Shown here in pieces: positions 1-6,742 of a stretch of DNA of 9,712 nt; within the stretch, counting starts at the first letter, position 1, and each line of letters begins with the position of its first letter. A model generated the notes under the pieces. That model did not search any database and was not told the origin of the DNA. It saw only the letters and a program-made list of their open reading frames with translations. The stretch comes from Clostridiaceae bacterium. Lineage in GTDB: Bacteria > Bacillota > Clostridia > DSM-8532. The stretch spans positions 1 to 9,712 of the forward strand of contig JANYKF010000248.1 in assembly GCA_025361665.1 (NCBI GenBank). Direction: 5' to 3'. The position numbers and the translations under genes were made by a program.

Positions 1-9
1 CATCCTGCA

Positions 10-166
10 TGTTGAAGGCACATTTTGTGCCTTCAACACACCGAATCACGTGATTCGGTGCCATCCGGCGGCATTTGCCGCCGGATGCATGCAAGTTGCA
101 AAATGCAACTTGCATGAAAAAGTCGAAAATCGACTTTTTGCACGAGAATCAAGGATGATTCCGGTG
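10..166. repeat. Array of contiguous perfect hairpins with unrelated arms
   Basis: Five perfect inverted repeats follow one another with zero or one base between them. Arms and loops are: 10-22/26-38 (13 bp, loop TTT); 39-60 (a 22-nt perfect palindrome); 62-72/77-87 (11 bp, loop ATTT); 88-100/104-116 (13 bp, loop AAA); 117-126/130-139 (10 bp, loop AAA). A sixth, imperfect one follows at 141-166, with arms 141-143/164-166 and 146-151/156-161 separated by a 2x2 internal loop. The arm sequences of different hairpins are not related to each other, so this is neither a direct-repeat array nor an ordinary REP/BIME. It lies just 3' of the GH172 gene and would be transcribed as its 3' tail. The pairing is read directly from the sequence; the function is unknown to me. 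Candidates are a multi-hairpin 3' UTR, a recombination or replication site, or a product of template switching. Confidence 0.9.
117..139 (-). terminator. Possible intrinsic terminator of the GH172 transcript
   Basis: This is the first fully paired hairpin after the GH172 stop codon in the direction of transcription. It has a 10-bp stem, a 3-nt loop and an A5/T5 outer end. The U-tract forms part of the stem, as in bidirectional A/T-flanked terminators. The stem is AT-rich at its base and more hairpins follow, so termination may be shared or incomplete. Confidence 0.4.
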
Positions 167-183
167 TAAAAACTCGATCGATA

Positions 184-1278
184 TCACTGGCCCTGGGGGT
201 GCGGTTCTCTCGCAATGTCCAGTTCCTGCCAGTCCGGCAATGCGGGAAACGGCGCCGTCGGAAGTGTCTGATACCAAAAGGCCGCAGTGGATATGTCGTC
301 CTGCCGCGCGACATACAGGGAACCATCGCTGTTCCATCCCAAATCCTGTGCTGTCACGCACAGACTGTTCCTGAAACGGATAGGGTCGGTAATGTGAAAT
401 CTGTATAATCCGATTTTGGTCTCCGATTCATATCTCCCGTCCGGCAGAATAACTTGCGGCATCCCGCAATACGGCGTGGTGAACGCATGATACGCACGTT
501 CCACCATGAAATCGTAGGAGCCGCAGAAATAATCTTCAAGCCCTGTCGAACATACGGTCGGACTGCTTTCGCCGTCCAGGTAAAATTTCACTTCTCCCTC
601 TCCCCACCATGCGCCGCTTTTCGGAGAAAATGCCATGTAGGTGCCCACATATTGGCCTCTGCCCTCAATCCCGTCAACGATGACATAAGGCACGGCAAAT
701 CCTGCGGGGTTTTCCCTCCTGAACTGACAATGAAAATAGGCGGCCTCCTCGGGAATGCCAGTCAGCGTCAAATTCACCTGGTAATAGATCTGAATGGGGT
801 ATTTGTTCATGTTTTCAAGCGTGATTCTGCATTTTTTCCGAAACGGCATCTCCCAATAACAGGCAAATGCTTTGCCCGGATTGACATTCACGGGAAAAGC
901 CGATACTTGTGCGAATCGATTCCATCCGGCGCAGAAAAAGTGTCCGGCGGGACATTCGACGGAAGGCTGTTCCTGATCGTCCCAATACATCCTCAGAATG
1001 GAGTGCCTCCAGTTGCCAGTCACAGTCATCCAGATTTGCGAGATGCTTCCCATGCCTTCATAATCCGCCAAATTGATGATCTCATTGGGCTGTATGGTCA
1101 GGGACGGCGAAACTTTCCACCCCAAACCGAGCTTTGCCGCCGCGGCCGCACCTGAACCGACTTCGGATAGGCAGGCTCCGCTTTTTTCTCCCTTTCTGTT
1201 CTCCGGTGAGATGGTCCTCGATTCCGCATCTGAAATCAGCGAAAGGTTGGACAAACTCATGCCAAACCCGTTAAACAT
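184..1278 (-). CDS. GH172 (DUF2961) family glycoside hydrolase
   Basis: Encodes 364 aa, close to a normal single-domain length for this family. The opening MFNGFGMSLSNLS, the following SRTISPEN, the ISQIWMTVTGNWRHSILRMYWD block (about 78-99) and the STGLEDYFCGSYDF block (about 244-257) are signatures I recognise from DUF2961/GH172. Characterised members act on fructofuranose or D-arabinofuranose linkages, such as difructose dianhydride I and D-arabinan. E227 (in WWGEGE) and E248 (in TGLED) are 21 residues apart, the spacing I recall for the catalytic pair of the Bifidobacterium enzyme. No signal peptide is visible, so it is probably cytoplasmic and acts on imported oligosaccharides. The chosen ATG has GGGAGG about 8 nt upstream; a longer open frame reaches 1419 but overlaps the kinase gene and lacks family similarity. 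The gene lies 82 nt downstream of the kinase. The exact substrate cannot be read from the sequence. Confidence 0.92.
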   Translation of the reverse strand: MFNGFGMSLSNLSLISDAESRTISPENRKGEKSGACLSEVGSGAAAAAKLGLGWKVSPSLTIQPNEIINLADYEGMGSISQIWMTVTGNWRHSILRMYWDDQEQPSVECPAGHFFCAGWNRFAQVSAFPVNVNPGKAFACYWEMPFRKKCRITLENMNKYPIQIYYQVNLTLTGIPEEAAYFHCQFRRENPAGFAVPYVIVDGIEGRGQYVGTYMAFSPKSGAWWGEGEVKFYLDGESSPTVCSTGLEDYFCGSYDFMVERAYHAFTTPYCGMPQVILPDGRYESETKIGLYRFHITDPIRFRNSLCVTAQDLGWNSDGSLYVARQDDISTAAFWYQTLPTAPFPALPDWQELDIAREPHPQGQ

Positions 1279-1332
1279 GGTGATATCCTCCCGAGCCTCA
1301 CGATATTGGATTGCACATGGCGGCTGAATCCC

Positions 1333-1338
1333 ATTATA
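1333..1338 (-). promoter_or_regulatory. Consensus -10 box ahead of GH172
   Basis: The minus strand reads a perfect TATAAT in the 82-nt gap between the kinase stop and the GH172 start. No good TTGACA-like hexamer lies 16-18 nt upstream; the best-spaced bases are AAAGCC at the kinase stop codon. If used, transcription would start near 1326 and give a 5' UTR of roughly 48 nt. The weak -35 would fit activator dependence, but a chance match is possible. Confidence 0.35.
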
Positions 1339-1360
1339 CTCTTCGAATGTCATCCGGCTT

Positions 1361-3442
1361 TCATTGGTTTTTTCCGAAAGAGCACCATTTTCTGACAACC
1401 GCGAAAAACTCATCCGCATTCACCGGTTTGCTGATGTAATCGTCCATTCCGGCATCGAGGCATTTTTCCTGATCTGTTTTCATGGCATTGGCCGTCACGG
1501 CAATGATGGGCGTATGCCGTTTCGACTTTTCCTCAAGCCGGCGCATGACCCTTGTCACTTCATATCCATTCATGACGGGCATCTGGATGTCCATCAGCAC
1601 GGCGTCAAAGCGGGTGCTTCTGAAAATATCAATGGCGTCATCGCCGTTTTCCGCAAGCGTGATTTTCCAGCCTTTTTTCATGGCCAGCTTGATGATGAGC
1701 AGTCTGCTCGTATCGTCGTCTTCCACCAGGAGAAGGTTTTCCACGCTTTGTTTCTCGATTTCACCCTGCTCTGGGCCCGTCGGCCTTATCGCAGCCTGTT
1801 CCATATCTGCCATGTCAAGAACGCACGTGAAGAAAAAGGTGCTGCCCTTTCCCATTTTGCTTTCAACCCAGATCCTGCCGGTCATCAGCTCCACAAGGCT
1901 TTGGGATATGGCAAGTCCGAGGCCGGTCCCGCCATATCTGCGGGTGTCCGTACCGTCAACCTGGCTGAAACGATGGAAAAGAGCCTCCATCCCCTCTTCG
2001 GAAATGCCGATTCCCGTATCCCCGACCATGAATTCCAGGGTGACCTCCTGTCGGTTCCGTATCTGAAGATTTCTGACAGAGAGGTCAATGCGGCCTTTTT
2101 TTGTGAACTTGACCGCATTGCCGATGAGATTGGACAGGATTTGCCTCAATCTGAACGGATCGCCAATCAATTGATCCGGAACGTCCTGTTCAATGTGCGA
2201 TTCCAGAAACAGCGCTTTCCTGGATGCGACGAGATCGAACAAGACAATGACGCCATGAATGAGGTCGCGAAGGGAAAACGGTCTCTTGTCCAGGCTCAGT
2301 TTTCCCGCCTCGATTTTTGAATAGTCGAGGATATCATTGATGATATACAAAAGGGTTTCGGCTGAATTTCTGCAGATGCCGACCAGTTCCTTCTGCTCTT
2401 CGTCCAGCGTACTCATTTCCAGAAGCTGCAGCATGCCCAGCATGCCGTTCATGGGCGTCCTGATCTCATGGCTCATGTTGGCGAGAAACTGGCTTTTGGC
2501 GACAACGGCCGCGTCGGATTTGTTCTTCGCGATCAGCAGTTCTTTCTCCGCCTTCTTTCGGGCATCGATGTTGCGAATGATCCCGACAACCTCGATGTCT
2601 CCCGTAATACCGTAACGATATTTCGTCGATACTTCGACCCAAATCCAATCCCCATTCTTACAGGGTTGACGAATTTCAGAGATGTGCGTCTTCACCGAAG
2701 CCGGATCGTCGATGAATTCCTTCATGTCCTTTGCGATGTTTTCCTTTACGACAATCAGCGATTCCAGTGACAGCGCCGCTTCCAGCGGTTCATTCAGCGC
2801 TTCTTCCACCGTAAGGCCGCGAAGCTGCTGGATGTTGGGGCTGAAATACGTGTATCTGTTCTGAGTCCTGTTCATCACATAAATGACATCCGAGGCATTT
2901 TCAGCGATGAGCCTGTATTTTTCCTCGCTGGCCCTCAGGGCTTCTTCCGCCAGCCTGCGTTCCGTGATATCCTGAACCATCCCGTTCGAACGAATCACTT
3001 CACCCGATGAATTGCGCACATGCAAACACTTCTCGTGGACATACCGCACTTCAGCGGTATCCATTTTCATGATACGGTGCTCGATTTCGTATCCCGGTTC
3101 ACCCTCATCCAAAGAATGAAAAAAGGCATCATGCACCGTGACCCTGTCCTCAGGGACGACCAATCCAAAAAATGCTTCCATTGTCCCGCCAAACTCGCGA
3201 GGCTGCACACCGAATATCCGATAGACCTCATCCGACCAAATCAGAAGATTTGTTTCATTCTCATAAGTCCAGCTCCCGACATGGGCAATCTCCTGGGATT
3301 GACGAAGCAATTCCTCTGTTTGCATTTTCTGCTCAATCAGACTGGAGACCTTATGTTCCATCATGCACCACCGGCTTTCCCGGAATCCATCCAGTTGCCA
3401 CGAATGTCCCGATTCAGGGCACCATACAATACCAAACGCCAT
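1361..3442 (-). CDS. Soluble hybrid sensor histidine kinase (PAS-PAS-HisKA-HATPase-REC)
   Basis: Encodes 693 aa. Domains in order: a first PAS/PAC of the PAS_3 kind (about 48-163, ending [10 protein letters not shown]); a second PAS/PAC (about 170-300, ending [15 protein letters not shown]); HisKA with the H-box [11 protein letters not shown] (phospho-acceptor H325); HATPase_c with an N-box around N442, DTGIGIS (475-481) and GGTGLGL (504-510); and a C-terminal receiver (about 569-687) with E574/D575, phospho-acceptor D618 in [11 protein letters not shown]650 and K672. All key residues are present, so it should autophosphorylate and pass phosphate to its own receiver. No transmembrane segment or HAMP is seen, so sensing is cytoplasmic through the PAS domains. 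No Hpt protein or DNA-binding response regulator is encoded nearby. The start is uncertain: the ATG at 3442 has only a weak AGGG, and the first 26 residues look unlike a PAS leader. Met27/Met28 (near 3361-3364) or Met40 are alternatives. Confidence 0.92.
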   Translation of the reverse strand: MAFGIVWCPESGHSWQLDGFRESRWCMMEHKVSSLIEQKMQTEELLRQSQEIAHVGSWTYENETNLLIWSDEVYRIFGVQPREFGGTMEAFFGLVVPEDRVTVHDAFFHSLDEGEPGYEIEHRIMKMDTAEVRYVHEKCLHVRNSSGEVIRSNGMVQDITERRLAEEALRASEEKYRLIAENASDVIYVMNRTQNRYTYFSPNIQQLRGLTVEEALNEPLEAALSLESLIVVKENIAKDMKEFIDDPASVKTHISEIRQPCKNGDWIWVEVSTKYRYGITGDIEVVGIIRNIDARKKAEKELLIAKNKSDAAVVAKSQFLANMSHEIRTPMNGMLGMLQLLEMSTLDEEQKELVGICRNSAETLLYIINDILDYSKIEAGKLSLDKRPFSLRDLIHGVIVLFDLVASRKALFLESHIEQDVPDQLIGDPFRLRQILSNLIGNAVKFTKKGRIDLSVRNLQIRNRQEVTLEFMVGDTGIGISEEGMEALFHRFSQVDGTDTRRYGGTGLGLAISQSLVELMTGRIWVESKMGKGSTFFFTCVLDMADMEQAAIRPTGPEQGEIEKQSVENLLLVEDDDTSRLLIIKLAMKKGWKITLAENGDDAIDIFRSTRFDAVLMDIQMPVMNGYEVTRVMRRLEEKSKRHTPIIAVTANAMKTDQEKCLDAGMDDYISKPVNADEFFAVVRKWCSFGKNQ

Positions 3443-3474
3443 TCAAACCCTGTGATTGGTACCCTGTGTTTGAA
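3442..3474. repeat. Overlapping inverted and direct repeats at the kinase start
   Basis: TTCAAAC at 3442-3448 pairs with GTTTGAA at 3468-3474 (7 bp, 19-nt spacer). Inside it, ACCCTGTG occurs twice in direct orientation (3447-3454 and 3461-3468, 14-nt period). It lies immediately upstream of, and touches, the annotated kinase start codon. It could be an operator or a leader stem; both the length and the function are weakly supported. Confidence 0.3.
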
Positions 3475-3478
3475 ATGC

Positions 3479-3507
3479 TTGTCCTCAAAAAAACGTTAGG
3501 GTATACT
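3479..3507 (+). promoter_or_regulatory. Candidate promoter for ybaK
   Basis: TTGTCC (3479-3484) and TATACT (3502-3507) are separated by exactly 17 nt, with 4/6 and 5/6 matches to the sigma-70/sigma-A consensus. Transcription would start near 3514, giving a leader of about 110 nt before the ATG at 3626. Confidence 0.5.
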
Positions 3508-3511
3508 AACG
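3494..3511. promoter_or_regulatory. Palindrome over two opposed -10 boxes (candidate operator)
   Basis: CGTTAG (3494-3499) and CTAACG (3506-3511) form a perfect 6-bp inverted repeat with a 6-nt centre. It covers the plus-strand TATACT and the minus-strand TAGTAT. On the minus strand it is followed by seven T (3493-3487), so it also resembles a short terminator or attenuator. If the minus promoter at 3503-3531 is real, however, most of the stem would not be transcribed. Confidence 0.4.
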
Positions 3512-3531
3512 TCAGTATCTCATATCCTCAA
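3503..3531 (-). promoter_or_regulatory. Candidate promoter for the hybrid kinase
   Basis: On the minus strand TTGAGG (3531-3526) and TAGTAT (3508-3503) are 17 nt apart, each matching 4/6 of consensus. Its -10 overlaps the -10 of the ybaK promoter on the other strand, so RNA polymerase binding on one side should exclude the other. The predicted start is near 3496. Confidence 0.35.
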
Positions 3532-3625
3532 TGCAGAGTAAATAGGCTTCGTCTATTGGATGCCTGTCGGATTCGTCTATAAATCAGCAATTCCGGCAAA
3601 ATACCCATCTGTGGAGGGACACTTC

Positions 3626-4117
3626 ATGACTCCCGTCAAGACAAATGCCATGCGCTTGCTTGAAAAGGCCGGCATCCCCTATGGGGTGCATCCATATGAA
3701 GTCGGAAGCGAGGTTCCCGACGGGGTGACTGTGGCCGGGAAAATCGGCATGCCGCCCGGGCAGGTTTTCAAAACACTTGTCACGGTTGGAGCCAGCCGGA
3801 CATACTATGTTTTTGTCATTCCCGTGGCGAAAGAATTGGATTTGAAGGCGGCCGCGCGTGCAACCGCCGAAAAATCCGTCGCGATGATCAAAGTGGCGGA
3901 CATCGAGAAGGTCACGGGATACATTCGTGGCGGCTGTTCCCCGTTGGGCATGAAAAAGGACTATCAAACCATATTTGACCAATCGGCGGACCTGCATGAA
4001 ACGATCGTGGTCAGCGCGGGGAAAATCGGACTTCAAGCGGAAGTGAGTACGGCAGACCTAATCAGGCTTTGCAAGGGAAAGATGGCAGCCCTGACCGATT
4101 TGCCCAATTCCGGATGA
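3626..4117 (+). CDS. ybaK: YbaK-family Cys-tRNA(Pro)/Cys-tRNA(Cys) deacylase
   Basis: Encodes 163 aa, nearly the same length as E. coli YbaK (about 159 aa). The family hydrolyses Cys mischarged on tRNA(Pro) in trans as a translation quality-control step in the cytoplasm. Diagnostic blocks are MTPVKTNAMRLLEKAGIPY at the start, GQVFKTLV with the conserved lysine K49 (equivalent to the essential lysine of the YbaK/EbsC fold), and GYIRGGCSPLGMKK (99-111). The ATG at 3626 is preceded by GGAGG at 3613-3617, 8 nt away. A start at 3560 gives 22 extra residues not typical of the family, so it was rejected. It is transcribed divergently from the kinase and appears to be a free-standing housekeeping gene. 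No clear terminator follows it. Confidence 0.95.
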   Translation: MTPVKTNAMRLLEKAGIPYGVHPYEVGSEVPDGVTVAGKIGMPPGQVFKTLVTVGASRTYYVFVIPVAKELDLKAAARATAEKSVAMIKVADIEKVTGYIRGGCSPLGMKKDYQTIFDQSADLHETIVVSAGKIGLQAEVSTADLIRLCKGKMAALTDLPNSG

Positions 4118-4305
4118 GACCCCCAGTCATGCATGGCAAATCATCTTGCGATGGTGTAGAATTGCTTAGGCGTTCCCCTTGTTGAAGCAAGGTCTCAATA
4201 GTTGAAACAGGATCTCAATCATAGCCGCCGACGCGGAATCTGCCACCTTGAAAAGGTCCTTTTGTCAGGTCGTTGCACTGCATTCGCTTTCAGGGGGGTG
4301 CGCTG
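4118..4305 (+). other. Intergenic region ahead of the three-gene operon
   Basis: These 188 nt contain no gene. They hold a tandem 20-nt imperfect repeat (4181-4219), a weak hairpin CCTTG/CAAGG overlapping its first copy, and a TAGAAT (4157-4162) that could be a -10 box but has no convincing -35. AGGGGGG at 4292-4298 is the SD of the next gene. I see no strong terminator for ybaK, so read-through into the operon is possible. Confidence 0.5.
4181..4219 (+). repeat. Tandem imperfect 19-nt direct repeat
   Basis: GTTGAAGCAAGGTCTCAAT (4181-4199) and GTTGAAACAGGATCTCAAT (4201-4219) match at 16 of 19 positions. All three differences are purine-to-purine. The 20-nt period is about two helical turns, as for two operator half-sites bound on the same face of the DNA. 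It lies about 90-125 nt upstream of the first operon gene. Confidence 0.55.
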
Positions 4306-6732
4306 ATGGATTTCAAGAAATACAAGTACAAATTCACAGGTCATGGGTTTGTGGCCCTGGGTCCCCGAAGTGACGGCAGTGTCATGGTGGATGTCGGGAA
4401 TCTGCTTTGTCCAGGGATCATTGACCATCATCAGTTTGATCACGGCGCATATCCTTCCGGCGGTGTTTACAAGTCTACCTCTGGCCTGCTTCCTGTTTCG
4501 ACCCATTTGCTGCCTGAAGAGGTGGACACCTTCATCACGCACCGGTTTCCTGATTTTGATGCCTGGCTTGCGATATGGCTGATTCAGTATTGGCATGAAA
4601 ACAAATGCTTTCCACCTTGCCATGAAAAGGTAATCGAATATGTAACTCAATTGGATGCGGGCATGTTGAATGTTGACAGGTTCTCAGTCAGGACGCCTGC
4701 AGCTGTGGCCGCGTCCATTCCATTGGCAGTGGAAGCCGGGATGACTGCATCAGATGGGCCGCAGCCGTACCATGACCTTGATGAACGCCTGCTGATGCGA
4801 GGCCTGGCGCTTGTGGATTACATTTTCACAAGGCTGTTGAATCTCCCTGAGCAAAACCGGGATATGCAGATACCCTATTTCATGGAATCAGGTTGCATTT
4901 TCGAAACGGAAATCGCTCTCGCCCTGGATGATCTGGGCAACTACGAGAAGGATGTTCAAGACAGGGAATGCACCGAACAAACACGTGTCAGGCTAAGGAA
5001 TGTGAAGACTGGCAACAACGAATATGTCGATGCGCTGATTTGGAAAAAGGCGCCCGGCTGTGCGCTGCACAAGCATTGGGCACGGTCGGACGATCGGGCT
5101 CCCGGAGGCTTCGGCTACATCCTGACTTTTATTCCGCAAAACGACCCTTGCGAGAATATCGACACAACCGGTCCCGAACGGAACAGGGCCATCATATCCG
5201 TCAACCCGAATGCGCCTTATGATCTTTTCGGCCTTGCGATTGAATTGGAACGGCTTGAATTGCTCAAGGAAGAGGATATATACAAGGATGATCCCGCAAA
5301 GATGCGCATGGGGGAAATGCTTCGGAATGGCAGTCATCCCAGGTTCGCCGAGGCATGGTGCACCCACGACGACCCCTGGTATGACGGCCGATCGGATGGC
5401 TATACCATCGTCGATTCACCGAGAAGATACTCTCTTCTGACACTCGATGAAATGGCGGACGCCGTGGGAAGCTTTACCATACCCGCCGTGAAAGCCGCCC
5501 AATGCAGAATTGTCTATCCGTTCAGCTTTCGCACGAAAAGGGCAAAGACGGGTTATGACCAGTTATGCGAGCACTTTTCCAAATCGGGCGAAGTGCGGGA
5601 AACGGGGCTTGAATCGCTGGAAATACCGGCGGAGGCCTTTTATTCGCATTTCAGGGATTACCTGCATCTGTCCGGCCCCGCAGATGCCGGGAAAACCGGG
5701 AACTGCCGGATCTTTCGGCAGGAATCCGGCATGGGCCTTGCCTACCTGATTCTCTTTTCTTATGGCGTGGGCTTTGCCATCAGGGAATTCCGGGATTTGC
5801 AGCTGAACGGTGACAGCGGCCCGCACATGTTCAGCATGGAGGATCTGCTCACATTCAACAGGACCGGCGTATTTGCCATTGAGGAAATCCATGGCATGAT
5901 AAAAGCACTGGCAGGCGATCTCCCCTTGTCTTTCAGCGTGGAGGAGGGACTGGTCTATTGCGCCGTTGAAGTCGAAGACACGTTCCTCGGAAAGGAAGAT
6001 GCTGAAAAAACCCTCTATCAGGTCTGCAACCTCAAGAGCTATGCGGGAAGCGGGCATTCACGCTTCCAGAATGACATTGAGTACGCCGCGGCCTCCGCAG
6101 GGTCTTTTCAGCTGCGGATAGATTCCAATCTGTCCTATGGCTTTGGAAAAGCAGGCGGCTGCCTGTTGGCCAAGGCCAACGACTACCGCGACGACAATGC
6201 AAGGAAGCAGGCCGATGACTACGTGAAACACTTCATGACGATAGACTTTGTCTCCTTTTTGCTCAGCCTGCACCAGAGGACCTGCCTGATCAGCCTGTCA
6301 ACCCGTCTCGCGGAATATGCGGAAAAGCGCCGCAGCGCCTCGCTGGTGCGACAACTCAGGTATTTCATCATGGAATTCATTGCAAAAGGCTGGTTCTCCC
6401 AGATCAGCCGCAATGAACTCAATATGGAGATATATGGCCGTTGGGGCAAAATATTCGAAAATGCTTCCCTGTTCAATGAGGTAAATGCCCAGCTCAAATC
6501 CTATGAAGACTATCTTGCGGGGGAAAGAAACCGGAAAATCGGCCTGATCACCTCCATTTTCGTCCCTGTCTCGCTCTTTGAAATCCTGTTCTCCATCAAC
6601 ATGCTGGGAAAGGCCCAGAATGGACAGCTGATTCAAAACATTCCATGGTACGGTTCCCTGGGAGTCCTGGGGGTTTTGTTCCTGCTGATGCTTTCATTCA
6701 TCTCCTTTGGAAGGAAACGGAAAAAACTGTAG
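4306..6732 (+). CDS. DHH-like phosphoesterase fused to CorA-like two-helix membrane domain
   Basis: Encodes 808 aa; I recognise no named family for the whole protein. The N-terminus has DVGN (29-32), PGIIDHHQFDH (36-46) and THRFPDFDAWLAI (78-90). The HxxPDxDA pattern of the last (H79, D83, D85) matches motif I of DHH/NrnA-type phosphoesterases, and DHH (40-42) matches motif III, but here motif III comes first. D117 (TQLDAG) may be a further ligand. A middle region (about 240-390) has RNRAIISVNPNAPYD and WCTHDDPWYDGRSDGYTIVD. From about 640 the chain is helical (LLSLHQRTCLISLSTRLAE). It ends with two hydrophobic helices (about 746-766 and 781-801), a short polar turn and a basic tail, as in CorA channels. 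The CorA GMN motif is replaced by SIN (763-765), so Mg2+ transport should not be assumed. The ATG at 4306 follows AGGGGGG by 7 nt; an upstream TTG at 4273 is less likely. Predicted topology puts the large domain in the cytoplasm. The DHH and CorA calls are by eye. Confidence 0.72.
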   Translation: MDFKKYKYKFTGHGFVALGPRSDGSVMVDVGNLLCPGIIDHHQFDHGAYPSGGVYKSTSGLLPVSTHLLPEEVDTFITHRFPDFDAWLAIWLIQYWHENKCFPPCHEKVIEYVTQLDAGMLNVDRFSVRTPAAVAASIPLAVEAGMTASDGPQPYHDLDERLLMRGLALVDYIFTRLLNLPEQNRDMQIPYFMESGCIFETEIALALDDLGNYEKDVQDRECTEQTRVRLRNVKTGNNEYVDALIWKKAPGCALHKHWARSDDRAPGGFGYILTFIPQNDPCENIDTTGPERNRAIISVNPNAPYDLFGLAIELERLELLKEEDIYKDDPAKMRMGEMLRNGSHPRFAEAWCTHDDPWYDGRSDGYTIVDSPRRYSLLTLDEMADAVGSFTIPAVKAAQCRIVYPFSFRTKRAKTGYDQLCEHFSKSGEVRETGLESLEIPAEAFYSHFRDYLHLSGPADAGKTGNCRIFRQESGMGLAYLILFSYGVGFAIREFRDLQLNGDSGPHMFSMEDLLTFNRTGVFAIEEIHGMIKALAGDLPLSFSVEEGLVYCAVEVEDTFLGKEDAEKTLYQVCNLKSYAGSGHSRFQNDIEYAAASAGSFQLRIDSNLSYGFGKAGGCLLAKANDYRDDNARKQADDYVKHFMTIDFVSFLLSLHQRTCLISLSTRLAEYAEKRRSASLVRQLRYFIMEFIAKGWFSQISRNELNMEIYGRWGKIFENASLFNEVNAQLKSYEDYLAGERNRKIGLITSIFVPVSLFEILFSINMLGKAQNGQLIQNIPWYGSLGVLGVLFLLMLSFISFGRKRKKL

Positions 6733-6742
6733 GGGGGCACGG

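Noticed and set aside
10..139. CRISPR array or REP/BIME cluster
   Set aside because: The units share architecture but not sequence; there is no repeated unit or regular spacer.
454..1155. Plus-strand open frame of 233 codons opposite GH172
   Set aside because: It shadows a well-conserved enzyme on the other strand and has no family resemblance or SD.
1364..2320. Long plus-strand open frame (318 codons) opposite the kinase
   Set aside because: It is antisense to conserved HisKA/HATPase/REC sequence, has no SD, and its translation shows no domain pattern; it is a by-product of codon use.
4245..4265. Short ACCTT-GAA-AAGGT hairpin followed by CCTTTT as terminator of ybaK
   Set aside because: The stem is only 5 bp and the T-run is short and interrupted; too weak to call.
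4273..4305. TTG start extending the 808-aa protein by 11 residues
   Set aside because: It has no SD, and the extension covers the AGGGGGG that serves the ATG at 4306.
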